Below are positions 34,630 through 46,140 of a stretch of DNA of 64,000 nucleotides, in pieces (the stretch's first letter is position 1; every line of letters starts with the position of its first letter). Both the position numbers and the translations under genes were made by a program. The notes under the pieces are model-generated. The model ran no database searches and was not told the DNA's origin. It saw only the letters and a list, made by a program, of their open reading frames with translations. This DNA comes from Caldilineae bacterium (GTDB taxonomy: Bacteria > Chloroflexota > Anaerolineae > Epilineales > Epilineaceae), in contig JACKBJ010000012.1 of the NCBI GenBank assembly GCA_020634625.1, positions 36,537-100,536 on the forward strand. Reading direction: 5' to 3'.

Positions 34630-36276
34630 ATGCGAGCTCGCTGGGTTCCGGCCGCGATCCTGGCCTCCTTGCTGGGGGCCGCGCCGATCGCGGCCTGTCG
34701 CTCGACGCCGATCGAAGGCCCGGCGCCCGACCGGCGCCCCGAAGCGTCGAGCGGGGGCTTCCCCGGCGCCGCAGAGTGCGCCGACTGTCATGCGGACATC
34801 GTGGCCGAATGGCAGTCCTCGGCGCATGCCTTCTCGGCCGAGAATCCCCTGATCCACGCGCCGGTCTGCGGGCGCTGCCACGCCCCGGTCGGGACGATGC
34901 TCGATCCGGAGTTCATGTACCGCTATGCCGAGGCGCCGCCGCCGGCATCGCTGCCCGCGGCGGCCGCCGAGGGCGTGAGCTGCGTGGTCTGCCATGCCCC
35001 GATCGAGCTCGCCGATCCGCAGCCGCTGCACTTCGAGCCCGAGTGGCCGAACTGGCGCACCAGCGACCTGGCCCTGCGCGTGCTCGACTTCGACCGCGCC
35101 CTGGGGCCCTTCGGCAGCGGGCTCGGCGACGACGCGCCGCCGGTGCACCAGGACTACCACGCCAGCGGCTTCGAGCCCGGAATCCAGAGCGCCGAGCTCT
35201 GCCGGTCCTGCCACGAGCTGGTGGTGGACAAGGGCCCCCTGGAGGCCCAGCTCGGCGGCCCTCAGCCGCGCGTCACGCTCGACCGCACCTATGCCGAGTG
35301 GGCGGCCAGCGCCTACCCCGCGCGCGGCACCACCTGTCAGACCTGCCACATGCCTCGCCGACCCGCCTTGGAGCCGGCCGCCGTGGCGCCGCCGGGCCAG
35401 GCCTTCGACGCGCCGCCGCCGCCCCGCCCGCGCAGCGACCACGGCTTCCCCGGCGTCCACGGCAGCTACTGGCGCGAAGGCCCGGAGCTCGCGTTGCAGC
35501 AGCGGCGGGTCACCGCGCTGCTCGACGGGATCGTGTCCATCGAGCTGGAGCTGGCCCCGGCCGCCGCACGGGGCGAGACGCTCGAGATCGTGGCCCGGCT
35601 GCGCAACGAGGGGGTGGGGCACGACCTGCCCTCCGGCTACGCCTTCTGGCGCGAGCTCTGGCTGGAGCTGCGGGTCGAGGACGCCACCGGCCGCCTGCTG
35701 TTCGGCTCCGGCGCGCTGGATGCCGACGCCTTCCTGATGGACGAGTACAACCCCGCCGTGCGCCAGGATCCGCGGCGCTACGACCCCTACCTCTGGAGCC
35801 TGCGGGCGCGCATGGTCCGCAGCCCGAAGATGCTGGCGGCCTGGATCGACGAGGACCGCCAGGTCCAGGTCCCGGACGAGGCCATCCGGCGCAACCTGAA
35901 CGGCACGCCGATCCTGAGCACGGCCGACTTCGACGCCAGCCCGATCCTGGCCCAGGCCTGGGCGACCGATCGCGGTCCGGATGGGTCGGCCGGGTCGACC
36001 CGGGACGCCGGCCCCCTGGAAGAGGTCTACACGCTGCGCTACGGCGAGGCGGTCATCGCCAACGGCATCCCCGCCGGCGAGACGCGGCAGGCGCGCTACC
36101 CGGTGCCGGTCGACGCCGACGCGGTCGGGCCGCTGCGGGTCTCGGCACGGCTCTTGCTGCGCCCCCTGTCGCGCTCGATGACCTCCCAGCAGGAGGAGCT
36201 CGCCGCTTCGCCGCCCCCGGGCCCGACCTACACGATCGAGTCCGCCGAGGCCAGCATCCCGATCGCGGAACGCTGA
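34630..36276 (+). CDS. Pentaheme c-type cytochrome lipoprotein
   Basis: A 548-residue exported lipoprotein with a lipobox ending at Cys23 (APIAAC). Five CxxCH heme sites lie near residues 50, 80, 118, 191 and 236, with distal His candidates between them (SSAHAF, LIHAP, DYHASGF). After residue 300 comes a beta-sandwich-like domain (IELELAPAAARGETLEIVARLRNEGVGHDLPSG), as seen in multiheme cytochromes of the c554/NrfA-like superfamily. The heme-binding half suggests electron transfer on the outer face of the membrane; the partner is unknown. It starts 41 nt after pgk, and a strong terminator follows the stop. Confidence 0.85.
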   Translation: MRARWVPAAILASLLGAAPIAACRSTPIEGPAPDRRPEASSGGFPGAAECADCHADIVAEWQSSAHAFSAENPLIHAPVCGRCHAPVGTMLDPEFMYRYAEAPPPASLPAAAAEGVSCVVCHAPIELADPQPLHFEPEWPNWRTSDLALRVLDFDRALGPFGSGLGDDAPPVHQDYHASGFEPGIQSAELCRSCHELVVDKGPLEAQLGGPQPRVTLDRTYAEWAASAYPARGTTCQTCHMPRRPALEPAAVAPPGQAFDAPPPPRPRSDHGFPGVHGSYWREGPELALQQRRVTALLDGIVSIELELAPAAARGETLEIVARLRNEGVGHDLPSGYAFWRELWLELRVEDATGRLLFGSGALDADAFLMDEYNPAVRQDPRRYDPYLWSLRARMVRSPKMLAAWIDEDRQVQVPDEAIRRNLNGTPILSTADFDASPILAQAWATDRGPDGSAGSTRDAGPLEEVYTLRYGEAVIANGIPAGETRQARYPVPVDADAVGPLRVSARLLLRPLSRSMTSQQEELAASPPPGPTYTIESAEASIPIAER

Positions 36277-36278
36277 GG

Positions 36279-36308
36279 CTGCCCGGCGCCCGCGGGGGCG
36301 CCGGGCAG
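36279..36308. terminator. Bidirectional hairpin terminator
   Basis: A 13-bp perfect stem (CTGCCCGGCGCCC) with a GCGG loop between the convergent cytochrome and VWA-protein genes. There is no T-run on either strand. Confidence 0.65.
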
Positions 36309-36315
36309 CTACGGG

Positions 36316-38253
36316 CTAGGGCGCCGTCCCCGCGGGGGGCTCGGGCCAGTAGCGGCCGCCGCCGCAGGGGATCAGACGGGTCAGCCGGCCGTAGATCTCG
36401 GCCAGCCGACCTGCGTCCGGCGCCTCGTAGTACATGCCGGGCGTGCTGGCGGCGGCGCGCAGCAGATCGGCGTTGATCTCGCGGTCCGGACCGGCGGATC
36501 GGCCCAGCCCGATGGTGTAGACACCGATGCCGGCGGCCTTGGCCGCGGCGGCCTGGCGCAGCACGGTGGTCTCCATCGTGCCGTCCTCGGCGTAGGGCAC
36601 CTGGTTGGGCATGCCATCGGTCAACACGACCAGGACGGTCGTGTCGGCGCCGGCGGGTACGCCGCGCAGGGCCTCGGCGCCGCGCTCGAAGGCCAGATCG
36701 AGCCGCGAGTGCTCGCGCATGCCCTCCGGCAGCGCCTGGATGGCGGCCTCGAGCGCGATCGGGTCCTGGCTCAGCGGTTGCTGGATCCAGGCCGCGTGGT
36801 TGAAGCCGACGATGGCCATGCGGTCGCTGATGCCGCTGGCCTCTGGTTGGAAGTGCAGGCCGGACAGGAAGAGCCGGGCCGCCTCCTGCGCCACGACCAG
36901 CTTGGGCCGGCCGTCGGCATGGCGCTGCAGCATGCTGGTCGACATGTCGAGCACCAGGGCCACGTGGGTGACCGTGCGCGCGGGCTGGCAGAGCTCGCCC
37001 AGGATGACCGGCAGGTAGATCGGGCCGGGCAGCGGCGTCGGCTCGGGCGTGGCCGTGGGCGTCGGCGGGACCGGCGTGGGGATCGGCGTGCGGCTGGCCG
37101 TGGCGGATGGCCGGGCCGTGGGCGAGGGCGTCGGGCTCGGCACGGGCGTCGGCGTGGGCGCCGAGGGGCATTCCTCGCTGACGGTGAGGGCGCGGACCGG
37201 CAGCGGCGCCTCGAAGTCGCGGTAGTTGCTGTCGATCATCCGCAGCCGCGAGCCCGGGCCCAGCGCATAGGTGCCCAGGGCCTCGGGCGCCAGCGCATAG
37301 GTGACGGTATAGGCCTGCGCGATCGGCTGCTCGAACTCCCAGGTCAGGAGGCCGGCCGCCAGGTCGATCGTCTTGGGCGCGACGGAGAAGGAGTCCGTGA
37401 TCGGTCGCAGCCCCGGCGGGAAGCGTTCCTCGATGGTCACCGTGCGCACGAAGGCCTCGGAGGCCTCGTCGACCACGTCGGCCAGCAGCGCCGCCAGGCG
37501 GTTGCCCTCGCCGAAGGCCAGGTAGAGCCGCGGCTGCGAGGCGGCCAGGCGCAACACCGTGTCGCAATGGGTCCAGGCGAAGCAGGTCGAGATGACCTGC
37601 GCCTGGCGCGCCTTGGCCATGCGCGCGCCCTTGGTCACCGAGGGGGCGGCCGCGGGGGTGTAGACGCCGAGAGGCGCCAGCAGGAAGATCTCGTGGATCT
37701 CGGCGTCGGGGAAGTCCTTCGCGCCCTTGTTCATGATCTTGATGGCTTCGCGGAAGCCGCAGTCGAAGCACTGGATGTCGGCCTGGAAGCGCGAGACCTC
37801 CGGCACGTCCAGCACGCTGACCACCCGGTTCTCGTCGTTGGTCAGCTCCAGCTTGGTGATGGCGCTGCCGTTCTGCATCCAGACCACGCCCACCCGAACG
37901 TTGGGGTGGGCCCGCATCTCGAGCCGGCGCACGGCCTGGCGCAGCGCCTGGGTGCGATCGCGCGGGTTGGAGTAGTTGGGCTTGTAGACCTCGTCGATGA
38001 TCAGCACGATGTGGATCGGCGTGCCGGGGCAAGCCGGCCAGACCCCGATCTCGACCGTGCTCGTGTCGCAGAGCCGGATGGTGTCGGAGCTCAGCGACTT
38101 GTAGACCTCGCAGCCGCAGACGCTCTGACCACCCCGCTGGAGGGCCGGCGTCGCCCGCGCTGCGGGTCGAACCTGGGCCAGGGCGCCGATGGCGCCGAGC
38201 AGCAAGCCGATGGCACCGGCACCGGCCAACAAACGCAGGTGATTGCGGCGCAT
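36316..38253 (-). CDS. Secreted von Willebrand factor A domain protein with degenerate N-terminal VWA
   Basis: A 645-residue exported protein whose start is fixed by AGGAGGGGG. The signal peptide is at residues 5-27. Residues about 79-350 read like a VWA fold (HIVLIIDEVYKP, then VRVGVVWMQN and IFLLAPLGVYTP) but lack the DxSxS metal site. A long Pro/Thr linker (about 365-410) is followed by GPIYLPVILGELC and a complete VWA domain with MIDAS residues DMSTS (Asp436), followed by VVLTDGMPN. Such proteins mediate metal-dependent binding to proteins or surfaces. The linker-LP-Cys junction is shared with the VWA protein at 51742-53514. Confidence 0.85.
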   Translation of the reverse strand: MRRNHLRLLAGAGAIGLLLGAIGALAQVRPAARATPALQRGGQSVCGCEVYKSLSSDTIRLCDTSTVEIGVWPACPGTPIHIVLIIDEVYKPNYSNPRDRTQALRQAVRRLEMRAHPNVRVGVVWMQNGSAITKLELTNDENRVVSVLDVPEVSRFQADIQCFDCGFREAIKIMNKGAKDFPDAEIHEIFLLAPLGVYTPAAAPSVTKGARMAKARQAQVISTCFAWTHCDTVLRLAASQPRLYLAFGEGNRLAALLADVVDEASEAFVRTVTIEERFPPGLRPITDSFSVAPKTIDLAAGLLTWEFEQPIAQAYTVTYALAPEALGTYALGPGSRLRMIDSNYRDFEAPLPVRALTVSEECPSAPTPTPVPSPTPSPTARPSATASRTPIPTPVPPTPTATPEPTPLPGPIYLPVILGELCQPARTVTHVALVLDMSTSMLQRHADGRPKLVVAQEAARLFLSGLHFQPEASGISDRMAIVGFNHAAWIQQPLSQDPIALEAAIQALPEGMREHSRLDLAFERGAEALRGVPAGADTTVLVVLTDGMPNQVPYAEDGTMETTVLRQAAAAKAAGIGVYTIGLGRSAGPDREINADLLRAAASTPGMYYEAPDAGRLAEIYGRLTRLIPCGGGRYWPEPPAGTAP

Positions 38254-38594
38254 CGCGTCCCCCTCCTCTTGCCTGCGGCAAACCCGAGCGCGCTTCGATC
38301 GACCGATGCTGGCCCGATCCGGCCGATCGTCGATCCGCGTCCGAGCTGCCACGCTCACGTGACGCGCCTACTGTATCACCGCTGTCAAGCTCGTCAGCTT
38401 GGCCGCGGCAGGTTTGTCGGCCGGGGTCAGGCAGGGACGCGGCATGCCCGGCCGCGTCGCCTGCCGCGCGGTGGACGCAGGCGCGCCGCACGCCAGGCGG
38501 CGTGCGGCGCATCGGTCCTGCGCGGGCGGATCCGAACCGCGGTCCCAAGGGCCGCGCACGATCGGGCCATCGGCCGGCCGAGGCCCGGCGCCGC
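38254..38594. other. 341-bp gap between the hsp20 and VWA genes, with a strong hairpin
   Basis: A perfect 12-bp stem (GCGCCGCACGCC, loop AGGC) lies at 38483-38510 and could end the hsp20 transcript, although no T-run follows it. A smaller CAAGCT...AGCTTG repeat lies near 38386-38401. No gene was found. Confidence 0.45.
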
Positions 38595-39101
38595 CTACTT
38601 GATCGCGATCTGCTTGGCCGCCGGCAGCTGCTTGGCCGGCAACGGCACCTGAACCTCGAGCACGCCCTTCTCGAACCGCGCCTCGATCTTGCTCTCGTCG
38701 ATCTCCGTCGGCAGCGGGATGCTGCGGTAGAAGCTGCCATAGCTGCGCTCGGCGCGGAAGTAGTTGTCCTCCTCGACCTTCGACTCCTCGACCCGCTCGC
38801 CCTTGACCACCAGGTTGCCGCCCTCGAGCAGCACCTGGACATCGTCCTTGGTCATTCCGGGCAGGTCGGCCTTGACGACCAGCTTGCCATCCTGCTGGAA
38901 GACGTCCACATCGGGCCGCCAGATCGGCATCGGGCTCTCGGCGCGGTGGAGCAGGCGCGGCAGGCGCGGCCGCAGCGGCGCGAAGCGGTCGAAATCGAAG
39001 TCCGACCAGAGCGATTCGAACAGGGTCCAGGGATCGCGGCGCCGGGTCACCGGCATCTCGGGCTTGCCGTTCTCCTTCACGGGGATCAGGGTCTCTTCCA
39101 T
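38595..39101 (-). CDS. Small heat shock protein, Hsp20/alpha-crystallin family
   Basis: A 168-residue ATP-independent holdase. The alpha-crystallin domain runs from about residue 60 (WRPDVDVFQQDGKLVVKADLPGMTKDDVQV) to the conserved G-V-L motif (ARFEKGVLEVQVPLP), with ERSYGSFYRSIPLP between them. A Phe/Arg/Pro-rich N-terminal arm (residues 20-55) and a short tail with the I-x-I-type end (QIAIK) fit oligomer formation. AGGAGG precedes the ATG. No CIRCE or HAIR element was noticed upstream. Confidence 0.95.
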   Translation of the reverse strand: MEETLIPVKENGKPEMPVTRRRDPWTLFESLWSDFDFDRFAPLRPRLPRLLHRAESPMPIWRPDVDVFQQDGKLVVKADLPGMTKDDVQVLLEGGNLVVKGERVEESKVEEDNYFRAERSYGSFYRSIPLPTEIDESKIEARFEKGVLEVQVPLPAKQLPAAKQIAIK

Positions 39102-39259
39102 CGCTATTCCCTCCTGGGCGCATGGCGCCCGATTCAACGCTCGACCTTGGATTGGCCTCTGCAACAGAAAATGGTAGGCGCCGTGCGGAAGGCCGGCCCT
39201 GGGCGGGCGGACAGGTCCTCGCCTGGCCAGGCGGCCAGGACTCCAGCGCCGCCGACCGA

Positions 39260-40402
39260 TCAGGGCTCCAGGGCCGCTTGGATCTCGGCGCGCACCCAGC
39301 CCTCCGGCTCGCCGGCTCGGGCGCGCGCCAGGGCCGCGCGCGCCGGCCGGCCGCCGATCCGCCCCAGCGCCCAGGCCGCGTGGCCCCGGATCAGGGGCTC
39401 GGGATCCGCGAGGGCGCCGACCAGCGCCGGCGTCGCATCCGGCGCGCCCCAGTTGCCCAGGGCCACGCAGACGTTGCGCAGCAGGCCGCGCCGCTTGGCG
39501 CGCAGCACCGGCGAGCCGCGAAAGCGCGCGCGGAAGCCCGGCTCGTCCAGGCCGATCAGCTCCAGCAGCGGCGGCGCCACGCGGCTCGGATCGGGCTGCA
39601 GCGCCGGCTCGTCGGTCGCCCGCGCGAAGCGCTTGTTCCAGGGGCAGACCTCGTTGCAGACGTCGCAACCGAAGACGCGGTTGCCCAGGCCCGCGCGCAG
39701 CTCGACCGGGATCACGCCCTTCTGCTCGATGGTCAGGTAGCTGATGCAGCGACGCGCGTCGAGCACGTAGGCCTCGGGGAAGGCGTCGGTGGGGCAGGCA
39801 TCGAGGCAGCGGGTGCAGCGGCCGCAGGTGCCGCGCGTGTCGACCGCGTCCTCGGGCAGCTCGAGGTCGAGCAGGATCTCGCCCAGAAAGAGCCAGGCAC
39901 CCCAGCGTGGATGGATCAACATGGTGTTGCGGCCGACGAAGCCCAGGCCGGCGCGCCCTGCGGCGTCCCGCTCCAGGAGCGGCCCGGTGTCGACGTAGAC
40001 CCGGGCCGCGACCTCGCGCCCGAGGGTCGCGGCGATCCAGTCGCGCAGGGCCTGCAGGCGCGGCGTCAGGAGCGCATGATAGTCCTGACCCCAGGCGTAG
40101 CTGGCGAAGATGCCGCGCGCGGGATCGCCCAGCAGCTCCGGCGCCAGGTCGCCGGTGAAGTAGCTCTTGCCCAGCGCCACGATGCTGCGCGCGCCGGGCA
40201 GGTTGAGCGCCGGATCGAGGGTCTTGGCCAGCCGGTCGGGCCGGGCCATGTAGCCCATCGTGCCCTGCATCTCGGCCTCGGTCCAGATCCGAAAGGCCTC
40301 GGCATCCCGCGGCGTTGGCGCGGCGCGGCAGATGCCGACCAGATCGAAGCCCAGCGCCAGGGCGCGGTCCTTGATCGCCTCGGCGAGCGCATCGGGGGAC
40401 AT
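39260..40402 (-). CDS. queG: Epoxyqueuosine reductase
   Basis: A 380-residue cobalamin- and iron-sulfur-dependent enzyme performing the last step of queuosine synthesis in tRNA. The N-terminal domain has GFDLVGICRA and the GTMGYMAR segment; GFVGRNTMLIHPRWGAWLFLGEIL is the QueG core. Two [4Fe-4S] sites follow (CGRCTRCLDACPTDAF and CDVCNEVCPWN), then a C-terminal HEAT-repeat tail (about residues 300-380) that binds tRNA. The ATG at 40402 gives the standard N terminus; upstream sequence has no homology. Confidence 0.95.
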   Translation of the reverse strand: MSPDALAEAIKDRALALGFDLVGICRAAPTPRDAEAFRIWTEAEMQGTMGYMARPDRLAKTLDPALNLPGARSIVALGKSYFTGDLAPELLGDPARGIFASYAWGQDYHALLTPRLQALRDWIAATLGREVAARVYVDTGPLLERDAAGRAGLGFVGRNTMLIHPRWGAWLFLGEILLDLELPEDAVDTRGTCGRCTRCLDACPTDAFPEAYVLDARRCISYLTIEQKGVIPVELRAGLGNRVFGCDVCNEVCPWNKRFARATDEPALQPDPSRVAPPLLELIGLDEPGFRARFRGSPVLRAKRRGLLRNVCVALGNWGAPDATPALVGALADPEPLIRGHAAWALGRIGGRPARAALARARAGEPEGWVRAEIQAALEP

Positions 40403-40904
40403 GCCCCAGAGTGTACCGGCCGACGGGCGCGATCGCCCAACCGGACCGAGGCGGGCGGTGACGGCGGCCCCGCCTGCCCCGGCCTGTCCATCGCCCGACC
40501 CGGTCTGTCCAGTGCCTGACACGATCCTGTCGCCAGCACGTCTCCGCCCCCCTTCCGCCTCGCGGGCGCCCGACCTAGGCTGGTGTCGGGAGGTGCGCGG
40601 CCGTGGAAGCGACGCGCCGGCGCCGCTCGACCGAGGGTGGCCGGTCGGGCGGCCAGCACCTCCGCCTGGCGGCCGCCCGACGCGCCCGCGCCGGCGAGCG
40701 GTGGGCGTGTCGGGCGGCCGAAGCCGAATGCCGGCCCGACGGATTCCGAGGCCGCTGCGGTCGACCCGGGTGCGGAGCCCGCGGAGCCGGGCCGATTCGG
40801 ACCAGCTCGGTCCCGGTCGGCTCCGGTCGGGCCTGGCCGGACCGGGTGGAACACGGCCGAGCCGGGCCGAATCCGGCCGAGCCAGGCGTCAGCGGGAAGG
40901 GGCG
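40403..40904. other. 502-bp gap of low-complexity GC-rich sequence
   Basis: Between the divergent queG and comEC genes. It is dominated by imperfect repeats of CCGGCC/GGTCGG-like words (for example near 40790-40880). Long open frames run through it on both strands, but their translations are Arg/Gly/Pro/Ala noise. No promoter could be assigned with confidence. Confidence 0.4.
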
Positions 40905-43688
40905 ATGCCGATGAACGGAAGCTCGAACACGGGTCCCGGCGCGGCGGCGGGACGATCCGGCGTCGGCGCGGGGGCCGGTCCCGCCGCTATGGCCGGCGGC
41001 GTGTCCCGGCTGCCGGCCATCGCCTGGCTCTCCAGCACCTGGCTGATGGGCACCCTGCTGGCCGCCCGCTTCGGGCCGCCGGCCGGCGTCAGCCTGGCCC
41101 TCGGCGCCGCCGGGCTGGTGACCGCCCATCGCTGGCGTGGCCGACGGTGCCTCCGTCCCGCGGCCGCGTTGCTGGCCTGCCTGGCCCTGGGCGCGGCGCG
41201 CTTCACGCTGGCGCTCCCGGATCTCGGGCCCGGCCACGTGGCGGCGCTGGTCGACGGTCCGCCGGTCCGCCTGCGTGGCCGGATCGTCGCCGAGCCGGAC
41301 CGGCGCGATCGACGCAGCGACTATCGGGTGGCGCTGGACGCGGTCTGGGTCGGGAACGGAGCCGGGAGCGGGCTCCCCGAAACCGCTCCGCGGCCCGACG
41401 GGCAGGCGGCCAGGCCTCGGCACGCGTCCTGGCGCCCCATCCGCGGCACGGTCCTGGTCCAGCTGCCGTCCTTCCCGGCCTACCGCTACGGCGAGACGGT
41501 GCAGCTCGAAGGCCGTCTCGAGCGCCCGCCGGAGCTCGACGGCTTCGACTACGCCGCCTGGCTGGCGCGCAAGGGCATCCATGCCATCGCCCGCCGGCCC
41601 GCGCTGATCCGCCTGTCCAGCGGCGGCGGCAACCCGCTGCGGCGGGGTCTGATCGCCCTGCGCGAGCGCGGCCGGCGTGCCCTGGCCCAGGCCCTGCCCG
41701 AGCCCGAGGCCGCCCTGGCCACCGGCATCCTGCTGGGCGACGCGCGGCGCATCCCGGCCGCCGTCGACGAGGCCTTTCGGCTGACCAACACCAGCCACGT
41801 CATCGCCATCTCCGGGTCGAACATCTCGCTGCTGGTCGTCCTCCTGATGGCCACCCTGGGCCGCGCGCTGGGTCGGCGCCGCGCGCTGCCGGCCATCCTG
41901 ATCGTCCTGGCGGGCTACAGCAGCCTGGTCGGCGCCGATGCGGCGGTCGTCCGCGCCGCGATCATGGGCAGCCTGATGGTGCTGGCCGGACACCTCGGCC
42001 GACCCGGCGACGCCATCGCCGCCTTGATGGCGGCCGCCTGGGCCATGAGCCTCTGGAACCCGCACGTGGCCTGGGACCTGGGCTTCCAGCTGTCCTTCGC
42101 CGCCACCGCCGGCCTGATCGCCTTCTCGGCCCGCTTCTCCCAGGGCCTCGAAGGCTGGCTGGCGCGCCGCATCGACGGCCAGCGCGCCAGCCAGCTGGTC
42201 CAGCTGGTCGAGGAGGCGCTGCTGGTGACGCTGGCGGCGCAGCTGACCACCTGGCCCATCATCGCCTGGCAGATGGGCCAGGTCTCGGTCACCGGCCTGG
42301 CGGCCAACTTCCTGATCCTGCCGGCCCAACCGGCCGTGATGGGCCTGGGCGGCCTGGCCATGGCCCTCGGCATGCTCTGGGCGCCGGCCGGCCGCCTGGT
42401 CGGGCTGGCCGCCTGGCTGCCCCTGGCCTGGACCATCCGCGTCGTCGAGGCCTTCGCCGGCCTGCCCCTGGCCTCGGTCGCCCTGCCCCTGCCCGGCTGG
42501 GCGATGCTCCTGTACTACCTGCTGCTGGCCGCCTGGCTGCAGCCGGGGCTGCGATCGGGACTCCGGCGTTGGGTCGCGCGTCGACGCGGGCGCCCGGCCG
42601 CGCCGGCAGGCTCGGCGGCGACGACGATCGACGTTCGGGCACGGCGCGTCGACCTCGGGGCCGACGCGCCCGCCGAGGATGGAAGCGCGTCGACGCCCCT
42701 CGACGCCACCGCCCTGGCGCCCGTCGCCACGCGCTCCCGCGCCCGGGCGATCGCGCCGACGCAGGCGGGTCGGCGTGGGCATTCACCGCCTCCGAGCTGG
42801 ACGCGACCCGTCCGGGCGACGGGGACGGTCCTGGCCTGGCTCGCGCGGGGCTGGCGACCGGTCCTGCTGCTGGCCGGCGCCTGCGGGCTGGCCTGGATGG
42901 CCGCCTATGCCCGACCCGACGGTCTGCTGCACCTCTACCAGCTGGATGTCGGCCAGGGCGATGCGATCCTGGTCGTCTCGCCCGAGGGCCGGCGCATGCT
43001 GGTCGACGGCGGTCCCAGCCCCAGCGCGCTCCTGGACGCCCTCGGTCGCCGCCTGCCGCCCTGGGACCGGCGACTGGACCTGGTGGTCCTGACCCACCCC
43101 GATGCCGATCACGTCGGCGGGCTGCCGGCCCTGCTCGAACGCTACGCCATCGGCAGCATCCTCGACCCGGAGCTGCCGGCCGAGAGCCCCGACGCCGGCG
43201 CCTGGGCCCAGGCGTTGGCCGAATCCGACGCCGGGCACCTGCGCGCCTCCGCCGGTGGCCGGATCCTGCTGGATGCGACCGCCGGCGTCAGCGCCGAGCT
43301 GCTCTGGCCGCCCGAGCCGCGCTTCACCGGCGGCGACGCCGCGGCCAACAACAACTCGACCGTGATCCTGCTGCAGCACGGCCGCAACCGCTTCCTGCTC
43401 ACCGGCGACATCGAAGCCGATGCCGAGACGGCCCTCCTGGCCAGCGGCGTCGACCTGCGGGCCGATGTGCTCAAGGTGGCCCATCACGGGTCCGGTGGCT
43501 CCTCGACGGCCGACTTCCTGGCCGCGGTCTCGCCACGCCTGGCGCTGATCGGGGTCGGCGCCGACAACCGCTACGGCCACCCCGACCCGGGCGCGCTCGA
43601 GCGCCTGGCGCCGGCCCTCGTCCGCCGCACCGACTGGCAGGGCAGCATCGAGGTCCTGAGCGATGGGCGGGACCTGTGGTTGCGCTGA
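40905..43688 (+). CDS. comEC: ComEC/Rec2-family DNA uptake channel
   Basis: A 927-residue membrane protein. N-terminal hydrophobic helices are followed by an OB-like domain (VRLRGRIVAEPDRR to FDYAAWLARKGI), then the competence membrane domain (GILLGDARRIP, LTNTSHVIAISGSNISLL, PHVAWDLGFQLSFAATAGL) with about ten helices. A variable hydrophilic Ala/Arg-rich insert (about residues 560-640) precedes the metallo-beta-lactamase-like nuclease domain with LDVGQGDAILV, THPDADHVGG, LTGDIEADAE and KVAHHGSGGSS. The architecture is complete, so the cell is probably able to take up DNA. The start is ATG at 40905; a second ATG 6 nt later is possible. Confidence 0.95.
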   Translation: MPMNGSSNTGPGAAAGRSGVGAGAGPAAMAGGVSRLPAIAWLSSTWLMGTLLAARFGPPAGVSLALGAAGLVTAHRWRGRRCLRPAAALLACLALGAARFTLALPDLGPGHVAALVDGPPVRLRGRIVAEPDRRDRRSDYRVALDAVWVGNGAGSGLPETAPRPDGQAARPRHASWRPIRGTVLVQLPSFPAYRYGETVQLEGRLERPPELDGFDYAAWLARKGIHAIARRPALIRLSSGGGNPLRRGLIALRERGRRALAQALPEPEAALATGILLGDARRIPAAVDEAFRLTNTSHVIAISGSNISLLVVLLMATLGRALGRRRALPAILIVLAGYSSLVGADAAVVRAAIMGSLMVLAGHLGRPGDAIAALMAAAWAMSLWNPHVAWDLGFQLSFAATAGLIAFSARFSQGLEGWLARRIDGQRASQLVQLVEEALLVTLAAQLTTWPIIAWQMGQVSVTGLAANFLILPAQPAVMGLGGLAMALGMLWAPAGRLVGLAAWLPLAWTIRVVEAFAGLPLASVALPLPGWAMLLYYLLLAAWLQPGLRSGLRRWVARRRGRPAAPAGSAATTIDVRARRVDLGADAPAEDGSASTPLDATALAPVATRSRARAIAPTQAGRRGHSPPPSWTRPVRATGTVLAWLARGWRPVLLLAGACGLAWMAAYARPDGLLHLYQLDVGQGDAILVVSPEGRRMLVDGGPSPSALLDALGRRLPPWDRRLDLVVLTHPDADHVGGLPALLERYAIGSILDPELPAESPDAGAWAQALAESDAGHLRASAGGRILLDATAGVSAELLWPPEPRFTGGDAAANNNSTVILLQHGRNRFLLTGDIEADAETALLASGVDLRADVLKVAHHGSGGSSTADFLAAVSPRLALIGVGADNRYGHPDPGALERLAPALVRRTDWQGSIEVLSDGRDLWLR

Positions 43689-43720
43689 GCGCAAGCGCGG
43701 CAGCCCAGTCGGACCCAAAC

Positions 43721-43763
43721 CTCCGGCGCCTGCATGGGTTCGCCGCCCATGCAGGCGCCGGAG
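43721..43763. terminator. Bidirectional hairpin terminator between comEC and acs
   Basis: A perfect 18-bp stem (CTCCGGCGCCTGCATGGG) with a 7-nt loop between convergent stops. No T-run on either side. Confidence 0.7.
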
Positions 43764-43780
43764 CGGGTGTCCCAGGCCGC

Positions 43781-45787
<2,007 letters not shown>

Positions 45788-45929
45788 GGTGCTTGCTCCC
45801 TTATGGTTGGCGCCGGCGGATCGTGGAGCGCCGGCGGATTGCGCGGAGGATTGCGCATGGAGTATATCGCGGGTTGGGTGCGATCCGGATGAAAAACGTG
45901 GTCGGGGGATTGGACCGCTTGAGGACTTT

Positions 45930-45997
45930 GGGGGGGGGGGGGGGGGGGGCATGGCCGGGGGGGGGGGGGGGGGCACCGGGGGGGGGGGGGGCGGGGG
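45930..45997 (+). repeat. Cluster of long poly-G runs
   Basis: Runs of 20, 17, 14 and 5 G separated by only CATGGCC, CACC and C. They lie 142 nt upstream of the acs start (poly-C on the acs coding strand). Such runs can form G-quadruplexes and are prone to slippage in replication and sequencing, so their exact lengths are unreliable. Confidence 0.85.
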
Positions 45998-45998
45998 C

Positions 45999-46125
45999 GC
46001 AGGGCCGCAGGCGCCATCTTGCGACCTTTCGTCGCGCGCAACGGGCGGTCTCGCCCTCGGACAGTCGACCCCTCGCCCAGCGGCACGCCCCGCCCGATGG
46101 GGGGAGGGGAAGAACGGATACGGAC
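45999..46125 (+). repeat. Inverted dispersed repeat, copy A
   Basis: About 127 bp matching, at roughly 90 percent by eye, the reverse complement of 47796-47922. It runs from AGGGCCGCAGGCGCCAT through CGTCGCGCGCAACGGG and CTCGCCCTCGGACAGTC to GGGAGGGGA and CGGATACGGA. The two copies face each other around the gene at 46372-47619. Confidence 0.8.
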
Positions 46126-46140
46126 CCGTCGCCCCCTCGC

